Of a stretch of DNA of 64,000 nt, positions 23,917 to 36,118 are shown piece after piece (the stretch's first letter is position 1; each line of letters starts with the position of its first letter). Under the pieces are notes generated by a model. It had not been told where the DNA came from. It did no database searches and saw nothing but the letters and a program-made list of their open reading frames with translations. Made by a program: the position numbers and the translations under genes. The stretch covers positions 300,530-364,529 of the forward strand of contig QAOA01001288.1 of NCBI GenBank assembly GCA_003255065.1, written 5' to 3'. This stretch comes from Cercis canadensis (taxonomy: Eukaryota > Streptophyta > Magnoliopsida > Fabales > Fabaceae).

Positions 23917-24969
23917 ATGTCCTCCATCTCCTCCCCTTTCCCTGCCTGCTTCCGCTCTTCACCCACCTCCGACGACCACCATCACTTTCATCCTCCTCCG
24001 CCGCCACCGCCGCCACTCTCCACCAACCCCAACCTCACCACCTATCTCTACCACACAGATATTGGCCTTGTTTCCCTCACTTGGTCGCGCTCCATTCTCG
24101 GTCGCTCCCTCCATGTCCACCTCCATCACCACCTATTTGATTCACCTCCCGTTCCTTCTCTTACTTCCTCTTCTTTTCACCTCCACATCAAGTCCTTCCT
24201 CTTCTGGAAAAAGCATGGAGTCAAGAAGCTTTCCCCGAATACCCACATCTTCTGGAATCTTTCTAAGGCCAAATTTGGGTCCGGACCTGAACCCCATTCC
24301 GGCTTCTATGTTGCCGTCGTTGTGGACAAGGAAATGACCCTTCTAGTCGGCGATTCAAGAAAGGATGCGTTCGCGAAAACCAAAGCCCAGGAACCCAAGA
24401 ATACCCAATTTCTTGTTCTGAAAAGGGAGCATGTCGTAGCCAACAAAATCTACACTACAAGAGCTAAATTCGGAGGCAAAATGAGAGACATACAAATTGA
24501 TTGCGGTTACCGGGACGATTCCAGGCTCATTTTCAGTGTAGACGGCAAAAAGGTATTGCAGATTAAGCGATTGAAATGGAAATTTAGAGGTAACGAGAGA
24601 GTGGAAGTGGATGGGGTACCCGTTCAGATCTCTTGGGATGTCTACAATTGGCTATTTGAGAAAGAAAACAGTGACGGGCATGCGATTTTTATGTTCAAGT
24701 TCGAAGAAGAAGATGAAGAACGAGATAAGGAATTAGGGGACAAAAACATGATGAATTTGTGGACGCAGCAAAATTGGAATTTGGGGATCAGTGGGTCTTA
24801 TGAATGGGGGAAAATGGGTAAGAGCTTTTCCTCATCGTCTGTGTCACTGTCATCGTCGGCGGGGTCTTTTGGTGCAAGTTCCTCTGTGCTGGAATGGTCA
24901 AGTATGGAGGAGAATGAATTGGTCGTTCCAATTGGATTTTCTTTGCTTGTTTATGCCTGGAAAAGGTGA
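23917..24969 (+). CDS. DUF868 family protein, intronless
   Basis: A single-exon protein of 350 residues belonging to the plant-specific DUF868 family, whose biochemical role is unknown. Signs of the family are the N-terminal PACF followed by TYLYHTDIGLVSLTWSRSILGRSL, then FHLHIKSFLFWKKHGVKKL, a W-N-L-S-K-A-K-F strand, FYVAVVVDKEMTLLVGD, and DGVPVQISWDVYNWLF toward the end. Length, order and the lack of introns all fit. A proline run (about residues 26-33) and His-rich segments sit near the N-terminus. An acidic EEEDEERDKE stretch and a long Ser-rich run lie in the last 90 residues. No signal peptide or membrane span is evident. The ATG was chosen as the first in frame and because PACF normally lies close to the family N-terminus. 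Family call is firm; no function is claimed. Confidence 0.87.
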   Translation: MSSISSPFPACFRSSPTSDDHHHFHPPPPPPPPLSTNPNLTTYLYHTDIGLVSLTWSRSILGRSLHVHLHHHLFDSPPVPSLTSSSFHLHIKSFLFWKKHGVKKLSPNTHIFWNLSKAKFGSGPEPHSGFYVAVVVDKEMTLLVGDSRKDAFAKTKAQEPKNTQFLVLKREHVVANKIYTTRAKFGGKMRDIQIDCGYRDDSRLIFSVDGKKVLQIKRLKWKFRGNERVEVDGVPVQISWDVYNWLFEKENSDGHAIFMFKFEEEDEERDKELGDKNMMNLWTQQNWNLGISGSYEWGKMGKSFSSSSVSLSSSAGSFGASSSVLEWSSMEENELVVPIGFSLLVYAWKR

Positions 24970-25766
24970 ACCATCAACATAGATTTGGGTGCTCTTTCCT
25001 TGGATTTTCTTTTCTTCTGCAATTACTGCTACTAACCAGTTAGATTTTTCCCCCACTAACCTCATTTGTTTGGTGAACATAGAGACATTGAATAATTCTA
25101 CTTAGAACAAGCATATGACAATCTATTGCTAGATTCATACATGTAGATCTCACAGATTCTGAAGAAAAACCTATTACTAGAACCAAAGTTATTAATTATT
25201 TTTTGTTCATTGTAATGTAAAATTTTCGTACTCCAGTTTCATCTTGTGAGAAGCCAATTGATTAAGCATAATACAAAAGATTTGCTTTCATTTTGTCGTC
25301 ATTGTTTTCTGAACAAGTTAGTGGAAACTCCATAAGTTGTGCTCTTTCTCTTTTGATGAAGCAAATTGTTTGCGCTTGTGTTGAGGTGTGCTTAGCAGTG
25401 GGGTTTTGATTGGAATAGTTATCGTGGTGCGCCTTCTAAGTGTTCGACCAAATGACAGGCGTGTGAAAGATGACTTTTTCTGTTTTGGCTAGCTAAGAAC
25501 TAAGAATCTAAGATTATAGAACGCCGTGACAGGGAGTAACCGTCAATTTGGTTGACCGAGTCCACCTAGAATCGAATATTCAATTGAACGGTTAATATCA
25601 GTTGACAGCACAACAAGTCGGTGTTTTTTGTTTTTGGGGAATTGCTTATTTGACTAGAAAAAAAAAAGTCCAAAGAATAATGTTAAACCGCCTGGTTTGT
25701 GGACGTGAGCATAGGGAAAAGAGAAATAATGGCTGATAGGAAACTGCAGGGGATGGAAATGGCCAA

Positions 25767-26165
25767 GACGATTAGTTGCCTCAACTAGAGAGTGGGTTGT
25801 AAGGTAATGTTGACCATAATATGGGCCACACCAGTTTCTTTTCAATTTAATCTAGACTCTTTAATTTTATTATTTAGTGTTGTATTAAATATTTTACAGT
25901 TTATATGCAATAATTGTTTCTTTTGTTTAATGGATAAAAAGATTCCAATAATATCAGTCTCGTTANGACGATTAGTTGCCTCAACTAGAGGGTGGATTGT
26001 AAGGTAATGTTGACCATAATATGGGCCACACCAGTTTCTTTTCAATTTAATCTAGACTCTCTAATTTTATTATTTAGTGTTGTATTAAATATTTTACAGT
26101 TTATATGCAATAATTGTTTCTTTTGTTTAATGGATAAAAAGATTCCAATAATATCAGTCTCGTTA
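25767..26165. repeat. 199-bp direct duplication around a single N
   Basis: The N is at 25966. 25767-25965 and 25967-26165 are the same 199 bases with three mismatches (AGAGAGTGGG against AGAGGGTGGA, and GACTCTTTAA against GACTCTCTAA). Both start GACGATTAGTTGCC and end AGTCTCGTTA. Non-coding. Same signature as the other single-N joins. Confidence 0.85.
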
Positions 26166-28200
26166 ATACTAGAGAAATATAGTGTGGTTGCCGGAGATTA
26201 ATCCGGGGTGAATCACAAATTAGGAAATTTTTACTGTGTTTTCCTCATTTTCTCCGTTGTAAAGATTTCGATTTTAGTTTCTATCCAATGATTAGTCGGG
26301 CGAAACCCGAACACCGGTGAGAAACCAATAAAAAAAAAAAAAAAAGATTCCAGCTTCTATCCAATAATAGAGTTTGGGTGAAAATGTTTGTGTTGGCGTC
26401 TCTATCGTAAAATATTAGATCTTTTCTTGTTATAAAGGAAAGCAAATTACGTAATCTTGATATTAAATTGTTCTTCATATCTTTCCCATTGGACAAACTT
26501 GTTATTGATCAACACGCACGTGCATGCACACAATTCTTTTCATGGCTAAAAGGTCGATCGACTATTTCCAATATATAATTTCAATTTAGGAGTTATTTAA
26601 AATATTTTTAATCAATTTCTAATATATTATTTTACGATTGAAGTACTAAAGGCTTCACATAATTAATTCAAAAATGAAAGTAAAATGGAGTCTCTACAAT
26701 TGTTGATACCAGAACTTTGATCAAGATTATCATGTTAATAATATATTTTACTAGTTCAATTCAAACATGAAACCTCGTCAACTTGTTAATAAGAGTACAA
26801 GTAGCAACTTTGGTTTGCAACAAGAAGGATAAGGATGCTTTTCATGTGGGCAAGAGTTTAAAAGTAGGGAAAAGAGCGATGCATCTATATCTATATAAAC
26901 AAAGTCAAATTCATTTTCAGTACAAACAAGCGTATTGTGCTTTCGGTTGCTTTGCAATGCAGTTTCACATTTGTTTCGCTGCGCAACGCAGAAAAGTAGA
27001 GGACACAAAATGAGTGTTAGGATTTTCATCTAAGCCGACAATTAAGACTTTTTTAACTGCTTCTCCTTCAGATTTCATGTGCTGGAGCTGGACCCCCACA
27101 AATTAAAAAATGACATATTAGTCGCTACGGCACAGAGCAGCGGGGTAAAGGGTGAATTTTTATATTGCATCTGCTTCCCTTGTTGATTAACGATTTCATT
27201 GATTAAACAATAATCATACATACAATTCTACTTTCTAGAAAAGCACATGGCGTGAATTTGACTGCAGAGATATACTTATGGGCCATCAAGGTTCAAGTAC
27301 CAGTCTTTCTTAGACTTATTGGCATATTGTAAGTGTTGAGTCCTCATCATTATCATCTTCATCATACTCTCACACACACACACAAAAGTGTAGTCTTAGA
27401 ATTGGAAAGCCCAGTAAGCAAGTAAGGGCTAGAACCATGCTCCCAAAAAACTAAGAATAGTAAGAATTTTTAAGTGCTCTGATTGATAAACTCCTGCATA
27501 GAATTAACATGCGGTGATTACAACTAAACATCGAAAGCCCATGAGCACAATAAGCGCAAGTCCAGAAGAGCAGGACCAGCAAAACTTGCTCCTCTCTGAA
27601 CACGGAAATTCCAGCTTTCAACTTACTTTTTACGCATGACACTTCCCATCACAAGTGCTCATAGCGTTTTACCATCCAATTTGCAGACCTCACTGTTGAA
27701 GACAAAGTTATATTGACTACACCAGGGAAACTTGAGAAAAGATCTTCCATGAGAACCCTCACTCAACCTTCCTAGTTCCTACTAAGGCTGCGTTCGGTAT
27801 GATTAAGGAGAAAAAAGCTAATGGAGTAACATTTTCATAAGGGTGCAAACATTACTTTAAATATCTATAGGCACTCTGTTTTGTTCTTTTTGAGCAACGA
27901 AACATACATAAAGAGAAAGAAAAATTTACCCAATTAGATTAGACTCTACATTACCCTCAGTACCTCAGTTCTCCATTTGGATACCCTGATTTACACTTGT
28001 TTGGTCTACAGATCTTTTAGCCAGATGGGGAACGTGAATTCGAAACCCTTTTACACTTCACAACATAAATATACACTATCTTACACATACCATACCATGC
28101 CATATCTGTTAATGTAAATCAACCGAGTCGAATAAGTAGCTTAAGATAACCTGCTATCAGAAACTGCAAAATGTAGAACATAAAGATTTTCTCATTCACT

Positions 28201-28224
28201 AAAGAAAGAAAGAAAGAAAGAAAG
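28201..28224. repeat. (AAAG)6 microsatellite
   Basis: Six perfect tetranucleotide units. Confidence 0.95.
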
Positions 28225-28404
28225 CATTTCAAAGAGAACAGAGACGGTGCAACCATTCCCTAGCAGCTATTTCCACACTACGAAAGATATACAGCAATAG
28301 AAGAAAGGTGGAGCAGATACTATAGTTCCTTTCCTGCTCATCTTTGTCTGTTTACATGATTCTAAAACTCCCAAGTTTCAGAACCTGACTCCCCCCTGAA
28401 AACT

Positions 28405-30506
28405 TTACTTTATCGTCACGGTTGAGGTTGAAGAAGTGTGAATCAAAGACGAAGACTGAGTAAGACAGCGTCTTTGGCTACTATTTTTAATTGCTGTACT
28501 TGATGGGCGAGATGACAAGGGAGGATTGCAAGAAGTCTCATACCTGCTAGACTGGCTCCTCAGTTTCTTCTTTTCTCCTTCCTGACCCCTATCTTCTAAT
28601 GGGACTTGTCGAACCTTTGTTTCATTTAGCCCTGGCGGAAGAACACAGTTGCAGAGAAGACCTAGATATTCAAAAGCACAACTCAGAAATCTATTATGTT
28701 TGAAAGGAAGAACATAAGAAAAAAAAAAAAAAAGCAGCTAGTNAAAAAAAAAAAAAAAAAAAAAGCAGCTAGTGATTCAAATATTGATCTAGAAGCTGGC
28801 AGGATAGCCCTGTTCTCACTTCATCCATGTCAAATGACCCATAATAAATATATCTTCGTAAATTCTCTTCATTGAATGTATGTACTTTAAACTACTAATC
28901 AATTAACAAAAACAATTCTATTTAGAGTTCAATTTCAGAAAAGGAAATGGAGACCAATTCTAAATTCTAACATTAATTACAAGTTAGGAATAAGTTTCAG
29001 AAGCAAGGGTTCGCATGAGACATAGCTCAACAATCATTACCCAAGAAGAAACGTCAACAAAGTTCATTTTTTCTGCAGCTAGTACTGGGGGCAGATTTTA
29101 AAATGACTTCTTTGTAGTAAAAATGAAAAAGAAATTTGTGACAACAGAAAAAACTTCTTATTGAAGCTGCCTAAATCTTGACAACATTTGAGCCAAAAAC
29201 TAATGCAAATAATCAGTATGAAAGGTAAGAAGCATATTCTTCAGTCTATTGCTTACCAAGTCGAGCCAGTCGATTTACCCAACGAGGGATTGACTTTCCT
29301 GTTAATCTAATACAAACATCATTACAGAAGTGGTTGCAGTTTTTTGTGATAAGATGATACGTATTTCCAGAGTACTCCTCAGCTAATTTTTCCATAAATG
29401 CCCGAACCTCTTTCGGGCCAAGATCTGTTGTTCCAATGAAAATTGATTTTCTGAAAGTGAAGCCAGGACAGTGCCTCGGTTCCACTTCAAAAATCCCTGT
29501 AGTTTCATGTTCATGTGCTCCAAATGCATATTCAACACCATGAACTGCAACAAATTAAAATCATTAAAGATTGTTTCAAGTGGTCAACAGTCAACACCTA
29601 AAGTAAAATTTTAGTTAAACCAGCATAAAATTATATTTCCCTGGTGCTCATACAGAGGAATGCCAAAGATAATGACAAATATACACCATTTCAATCAGCC
29701 GAACAACCCCAACTAAGACAACTAAACCAGAAGACTAAACTAGAGTTTAGTAAGAACAGGTTTTCCTTTTCTCAGTTTTCAAACAACGTGGAGAACAATC
29801 ATTAAAAATTTATCACCATCACTTGTCCCCCCTCCTACCTAACCAACATCATAATCTCTAGTTTGGATTCTGGAAACTGGTCTTGCAGATATTACATCTA
29901 AACTATTGTGGTTTTAATGTTTACCCCCAATTGAATATCGAACTCAACTAAGCATGAATCCTGTAATTCCTCTACGATATTATATCAGATTAGAATTCAA
30001 ATTTTTTTTTTAAAAAAAAAGGAAAAAAAAATAACCCCAAAGAACAAAAATATCATTCCTTTATTTTATAATCTTATTGGTTAACCCAAACAAAGAATAC
30101 AGATTGCATCACGTAAATGATAATCGTAACACAACCACGGATCTGAACTGAAAATTCAGAATTCAAGTTCAAAATAATCTCGTGCTAAGACATCAAATCA
30201 CAAAATATTTGGGTCTTTTGACAAAGGTAGGAACACTGTTGGTGATTTCCAATTACCCAGATTTTCATTTCGTTTCCAAGCTTCCTTGGATAAAAAGAAA
30301 CAGAAACTGGACATCAAACAAAGAAACCAGCAGAGGATGAATCGGGAAAGAAAAAAGCTTTGTTTACCTTGAACACCGGAATGGTAGACTCCGAGGCCAA
30401 GCCAGTAGGCATACCCATTAATCGGCGTGAGATCATAGACGTTCAAGTAAACCGGAACCGTGCCAAGCTTCTTCTTCCGCGGCACCATTACCATTTTACA
30501 CAACAT
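28405..30506 (-). CDS. deSI-like PPPDE-domain cysteine peptidase
   Basis: A PPPDE-fold isopeptidase; animal members remove SUMO or ubiquitin, and plant members are largely uncharacterised. Coding exons on the minus strand: 30368-30506, 29257-29544 and 28405-28661. Introns are GT-AG; phases close to a 227-residue product. The domain spans about residues 18-145. It contains VPVYLNVYDLTPINGY, GLGVYHSGV with the presumed catalytic His42, EYAFGAHEHETTGIF, and LITKNCNHFC with the presumed catalytic Cys116. The C-terminal exon begins LLCNCVLPPG, then is Ser/Arg-rich and probably disordered. The start ATG at 30504-30506 gives MLCKMVMVPRKKK, as in close plant homologues. The frame upstream is open to 30782 but has no ATG. 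The third exon lies about 600 bases from the second; the intron contains the single-N join at 28743. Confidence 0.93.
28719..28773. other. Single-N join inside a deSI gene intron
   Basis: The N is at 28743. An A-run followed by GCAGCTAGT lies on both sides. Intronic, so it does not change the protein. Confidence 0.75.
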
Positions 30507-33500
30507 TATTCCTTTTCTTAGGATTTTTTCGCATAAACTTGAAACAAAATCAAAAGTGGGCAATTTACAGGGATCACGGAGTTGCGTTCTGTATATGGCT
30601 ACGCAAGGGTAGCGGCAAAGGGAAAATTTAGACAAAATCCAAGGGGAGATTGGGAAGCCAAGACCCTCGAAAATCTCTCTTAATTTAATTGATTCTTCTT
30701 TCTCGTTATAAGTTCTTCCCTTAGGAAGAAGAAGAATCTTGAGCCTGGCTTCCACCGGCGGCCGAAAGTGCTTCTCTCCCACCTATAGCTTTTATTGTCC
30801 TCGTGCAGAGTAGATTCCTATTGTTATTTAAAATACGTTTTGAATTTAATTAATTTATTTTAATTTAGGAAATTCTAAAAGGTTTGGCATGCAACCGAAT
30901 TAAATACGCCCCGCAAGTTTGGGAAATAACGAAGCTACCATTTACTGTCTCTCCGTGTTGCTGTTTCATTTGCCAGATAAATTATTGTATTCAGTGAAAT
31001 TTACAATGAAATCCAGCAAATTGTGGGATACAATATAGAGCAACAAAGCTTGACAGTCTTCAAACTCCCCGATTTGCTGTTTTCAGTTTGCTATATATGG
31101 AAGTTCTCTAACCCGGTGAAGATATAAGTCAGAGTATGACAAATTTATAATAATTTGAATAATCTTCAACGTAAAATAGTGGAAATATGAAGAATAAAGT
31201 CAAGTTAATTTTGAGCTTTTATAACGGAAACATATGTGGTAAATACTCATATTTAATTAATATCTTTTAAAATAGTTAATATCTCAAATTAAAAAAATTA
31301 TTTTCTTATATCTTCAACTAAAAAACTCTAACTTAATTATGTCTAATAATAAAAAAATAAAAATTTTATGATACCACATAGATATGTTATACTATATTGA
31401 CGTGACAAACATGAGTAATTTTTATATTTTATTATGTATAAAAATAATTTATCTTATTTTTTCAAATAAATTTTAAAACAGTTAACTTATACGCATATCA
31501 TTCACATATTACTTATTCTCATATAGTATAACATATCAAATAAATAACAAAAAATATCTAAAAAATCTCCTCAAAAAAAATCTAAATAGTCATAAGTCTC
31601 CTTATAAAATATCGCTTAAAAATTTTGAGTTGATTGAATTTTTTTTTTTTTTTATTTACATCTAAAGTATCTCTACATCTTTTGGATATGAGACTAATCC
31701 CTATTTGAGACGAGAACAGTAACCAATAAATTTCTCCAAATAAATGTGATTTTAATAATTTAAACTTAGAATCTTTGACTTAAAACACCTTGAAACTCAA
31801 TTTACTTTCACTGCAACTGAAAATTTTCCTTTATTCATTATTCATTGTGCATTATATCATTACATGTGCTTAATGTGTGCTATCTTTTTTTTTTTTTCTT
31901 TTTCCTATTACTTAAAAAAATATAAATATTAAAAAATATGAGTCACAATAATTCGACTATATTTAAAGAAATTTAATTAAGAGATAATTCTTCTCTAGAA
32001 AACTTGAAAATTTTGATAAATTAAAAAAAAAAAGTACTTTTCAAAATTTATTTTAATAAACAATTATAATCTTTAAATATAAATAAAATAAAATAAAATT
32101 TATTTTTTTTAAGTTGTGTGACTAGTGAGTATTCTCTTTAATTAAATAAGCAACTTTTAAAATTTTCTACTGATTGTAATAAAGTGTTGTTTTGGTCGTT
32201 CCAAGGTCTTAGAAGCAAGACTACTCTACTAACTACTAACAACTAAGCAAGACACAGGACAAGTCCTTAAAATAATACTGAAACCAGTGCTTACGTCTAG
32301 GGATTATAAAAGGAGGATAAAGAATATTTAGGAATTCATAGGGAACAGAGATTCGTTGATAACGATGTTTTAGCCTCTTTTTAAATAAATCAAATGGAAG
32401 AAAATTTAAAAAGGTCAAAGAGCAGTGGCATTCTGTTCAGGTTTCAGACTTTGGTTTCCCACACAGAGGCCACAGCCGCAGGCGCATGCGCATGCGCCAT
32501 GAGCGGCTGAGACGCTGGGTGCAAGGCAGCGACCAGGGGTTCAGGATCGCGTGGCCAAGTCATGCCAGCGCAACGTTATTTTCGGTACTAAAAATATATA
32601 TAAGAATAAATTTATTTCATAAATTTACAGTTTTTTTAACAGTAAAATTAGAATCTAAATTTTTTTGGGTGATTGTTAAGCTAGGGAAGGAAAGAGAGCT
32701 ATTATATCAAGTTATAGTATGACTCATATTTTAAAATTGATGTCTTTGCAAAAAAGTCAAAAAATTAAGTTATATAATGTGAATCAAATTTTAACATAGT
32801 TGATAAAATTTAAAATTAATTATGTCAAAAAATTTATTATTTATAGTTATTATTAATTCAGCATTTTTTAGTATTGTTATGTTTATACATTTTACAAAAA
32901 ATTAACTATTTTAACTCATTTATCAAAACCTTAAATCTTTTTAAGAACTTCAAATCAATTTTTATTAAATTATTAAAACATATAAATATAAAATATTGTA
33001 TAAATCAAATATTTAATTTTGATATATTTATTTAACAAATTAATAATATGTTTACATGCAGTGCTTTTTGGCCATGATGTTAATTGAGCAAAGTGAGAAG
33101 TTTTAACGAAGTGGTAATTACAAGATTTCATGATTGCGGCGTGCGTAAAGGGTGAAGGTTCCTTCTTTTTTGGCAATGAGAAGGGTGAAGGTTCCTTAAA
33201 AGTGAGGAAGTGTGAAGTGTGATACTGAAGCAAGAAGACAAGTTGAAATTATTATAAGCAGTGCATGTCGGGGTTTGGGAGCCCACATGCAAATCCATTC
33301 CCCACCCCTAATTAAAACCATCCAATATCTGTAAGTTTCATTATTTTGGAGCTAATTCCGTACTGAAAAGATGGCCTCCTGTGATGTTTGGACTTATACG
33401 TCAATAAATAACGTAAACTTGTACTAATTGACTATATATCAACCGCAAAGCTAGCTAGCTAACTAGCTTTGGAAATAATGGAAGCAATTACAAGGTTTGG

Positions 33501-34215
33501 TTTTAGAACAGTTAAACCCATAGATAAAACTGATAACCATTTTGTGGTATCCATCAATTATATCAAACAGTTTCGAAGCTATTGGATTACATTGTTTATT
33601 TGTGTTGTTAATTTGGTCAAATAATTGCGGGTGATAAAGAAACAGTAACCAGTGCTGTCATTCATTACAAAAGAAACTAATTCGCATCCCACGCTTCTTT
33701 TGACCTTTTTCATCATTTTTGTACCAAAAGAATCGATACCACTGTTAATCTATCTCTTTCTTTTCATGATGCTTTGTCCCTCGAATAACTTTGTCAACGT
33801 CATGGGATGGTATGGTGTGGGGATAAAAAAGATGGCTTCTATTTATCCAAAAAGCATACTATGAGACACATATATATCAAACCTTCTGTCGAGGATGTTG
33901 AAGAAGTAAATTAGGAGGTGTTACTTTGTTTATTCTTGTTTGTGTAATTGAGAATTGACATATATATATGATATAGGCAAACTCATGTGTGCTGTCGTGT
34001 ATGGTAGCTGCTGTGGCATTTTGTGGGCTTTGCATTTGCATGGTCATGGTCATCGCTACGTCCACGTCCAGCGAAAGATCCCTGTCGTTCAAAGTCTCTA
34101 CAGCTAGCCACATCCTCAACAACGACCCTGCTTTTGGATTAAGCTCCCCCTAACACCGCTCTCCAACCACTTCACGCAAATACAAATTCAAATTCACAAT
34201 CCAATACATGTTTTC
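30507..34215. other. Intergenic, very AT-rich, no gene seen
   Basis: About 30800-33050 is unusually AT-rich and full of T and A runs, except for a GC-rich island at about 32462-32578. Two short minus-strand open stretches (32973-33233, 33877-34122) have no family resemblance. 30507-30782 is the probable 5' UTR of the deSI gene. Confidence 0.45.
32480..32497. repeat. Perfect 18-bp palindrome in a GC-rich island
   Basis: GGCGCATGCGCATGCGCC equals its own reverse complement. It lies inside about 115 bases of GC-rich sequence (32462-32578) surrounded by very AT-rich DNA. Function unknown. Confidence 0.9.
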
Positions 34216-34259
34216 AGCCCAGCCCATTCCACGGTTTTTGGGCTTATTTCCTCAGCCCA
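34216..34259 (+). promoter_or_regulatory. Cluster of four site II-type motifs upstream of the p32 gene
   Basis: TGGGCT/AGCCCA motifs at 34216-34221, 34221-34226, 34239-34244 and 34254-34259, about 155-200 bases before the start codon. Clustered site II (TGGGCY) elements are typical of plant nuclear genes for mitochondrial proteins, matching the predicted location of the product. Confidence 0.6.
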
Positions 34260-34415
34260 TGCTAATCTCAATAGTGAACGTCATGTCGTATATCCGTTTA
34301 CCGACAAAAGCAGTTGCTGTGGTGTCGTTTATATCACTGTGTCTAAACTAAAACCCTCCTCCATCTCCAACTCCAACTCCTTGCAAGTTGCAACATTACA
34401 AAACTGGCGTCCTGA

Positions 34416-36118
34416 ATGGCTCGCCTAATTGGAACTGCTCAAAGAGCGCTGTTTCGTTCTTCTCCATTTTCTTGGGTTAGAACTGTGATTGATTCAAGGG
34501 ATTCCATATCAAGCTCTCTTTTACAGAGTAGACCTCTCTATGCAAAACCAACGCCTAAATCGCCCTTTGAATCTAACATTCTAAGAATACTCGGTAACGA
34601 GATCGAGTACCAGTGCGATTACGCTCCTCCACAACAGGTTCCTACTGTTCTTTTTACCATTGCGTTTTTCCTATTGTTGTCTTGTTCAATAGGAGCTCTG
34701 AAGGCAATGTATATACTGGTATCAATTCAGCCATTCACTTCGTTTGCTGCTTCAGTTTCTAGGTTCAATTTTGATTATCTCTTTCCTAATTATGATAAGA
34801 TGGGAATTCATTCATTCATTCAATCATGAGAAAAAAAAAAAGAGAAGGAATTGATAGAGACTTCTAAAATCATATGATTTTGAAGACAAAAGAGAAAATT
34901 CGAAACAGAGAAAATAACTCAACTGAAGTTAGTATACAAGTGAAGAAAGCAAGAGGAAAGAAAGTTGTTAGTAGTTTGTATGACTCTACTTACATTATGT
35001 ACTCTTCAACTGTAATCAATAGGTTTTCACTTTTTTGAATCTCAGTAAACAAGGATAATACATTCAATGTTGCTTACTTCTTCCTTCTCACATTTTATTG
35101 CTTTTCTCAAAGATCATGCTTGTCACTGAATCCGATTGTAAATGCGATCCCTAGTTATTTTAAAAAAAAAATATTGTCTCTTCCTAAATTATGCAGCCTG
35201 TGAAAAAATTCAATTCATTTACGGTTCAAGATATACCGGGTGAGCAGTGGATCACAATGAGGGGAAAGTTTGGGGACAATGAAGACATTAAAATTGAAGC
35301 AACCATGTTTGATGGGTTTGAACACGTTCCTAAGCTTGGAGATGACAGTTCTGGGGTAAATGTGCGTCTTNAATATTGTCTCTTCCTAAATTATGCAGCC
35401 TGTAAAAAAATTCAATTCATTTACGGTTCAAGATATACCGGGTGAGCAGTGGATCACAATGAGGGGAAAGTTTGGGGACAATGAAGACATTAAAATTGAA
35501 GCAACCATGTTTGATGGGTTTGAACATGTTCCTAAGCTTGGAGATGACAGTTCTGGGGTAAATGTGCGTCTTCACATTAGCCTACTCGTGGATATTTCAA
35601 AGGCGGAAGGTGGCAATGAATTGGAATTTGTCTGCTCAGCATGGCCAGAGAGTTTAGAGGTTGAGAAAGTTTATGTACTAAGACGTGATCGGATGCTGGC
35701 TAGGCCTTATATGGGACCTGATTTCAGGTTTGAATTATGTTTTCATCTTTTATTCTTATATATTGGTTGTTTGGTTGAGAAGAAACAAACTTGAACTCTT
35801 GGAACAAAATTTCATTTTAATTATTTAACTAAGCAACTTTGAACCTTTATTTTAATAATCAAAACTTGTATCTAACCGTTATAGCTGTTTGGAAGCTGTT
35901 CAGTTCCTTAATATTTGTTTTTGTAGTGATTCTTATCTGGGTCAATTGTTGCTTTCAGGAATCTGAATGCTAAGATTCAGGAGGAATTTCGTGAGTACTT
36001 GGAGCAAAGGGGGGTAAATAGTGAACTTTCTGTTTTCTTGCATGATTATATGATGAACAAGGATAGAATTGAACTTCTAAATTGGTTGAGAAATGTCAAG
36101 ACTATCGTGGAAAAGTAG
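34416..36118 (+). CDS. Mitochondrial p32/MAM33 family glycoprotein
   Basis: An acidic, trimer-forming p32 (gC1qBP/MAM33) family protein of the mitochondrial matrix. Exons: 34416-34637, 35399-35727, 35959-36118; GT-AG introns and phases close to 236 residues. The first 45 residues are Arg/Ser-rich and nearly free of acid, fitting a mitochondrial presequence. The p32 fold follows, with FESNILRILGNEIEY, FTVQDIPGEQWITMRG, HISLLVDISKAEGG, LEFVCSAWPESLEV, YMGPDFR and, at the end, LHDYMMNKDRIELLNWLRNV. Exon 2 is also present, incomplete, at 35197-35370, ending at the single N at 35371. The copy from 35399 continues to a proper donor and keeps frame, so it is used. A prediction using both copies would be frameshifted. 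AATAAA lies at 36259-36264. Site II motifs lie upstream. Confidence 0.92.
35170..35572 (+). repeat. 201-bp direct duplication around a single N, containing part of p32 exon 2
   Basis: The N is at 35371. 35170-35370 and 35372-35572 are the same 201 bases with two mismatches (CCTGTGAAAA against CCTGTAAAAA, and GAACACGTT against GAACATGTT). Each copy holds the end of intron 1, the TATGCAG acceptor and the first 174 bases of exon 2. The first copy breaks off mid-exon at the N. Read as an assembly duplication, not exon shuffling. Confidence 0.88.

Larger units (their letters stand above)
24970..28404. other. Intergenic, no gene seen
   Basis: Includes the 199-bp duplication around N 25966 and an AAAG microsatellite at 28201-28224. 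Open stretches at 26778-27029 and 27451-27642 show no domain. The part nearest 28404 should be the 3' UTR of the deSI gene. Confidence 0.45.

Noticed and set aside
27784-27830. MITE-terminus-like GGCTGCGTTCGG (and GGTAGCGTTTGG near 39882)
   Set aside because: Resembles common plant MITE ends, but no partner end or target duplication could be found for either.
30507-30782. In-frame N-terminal extension of 92 codons on the deSI protein
   Set aside because: The frame is open but contains no ATG before MLCK. It opens at a GTG directly after a TAG (30783-30785). Most likely 5' UTR.
35197-35370. Second, tandem copy of p32 exon 2 as a real alternative exon
   Set aside because: It has no donor site, ends exactly at an N and shares intron sequence with the second copy; an assembly duplication explains it.
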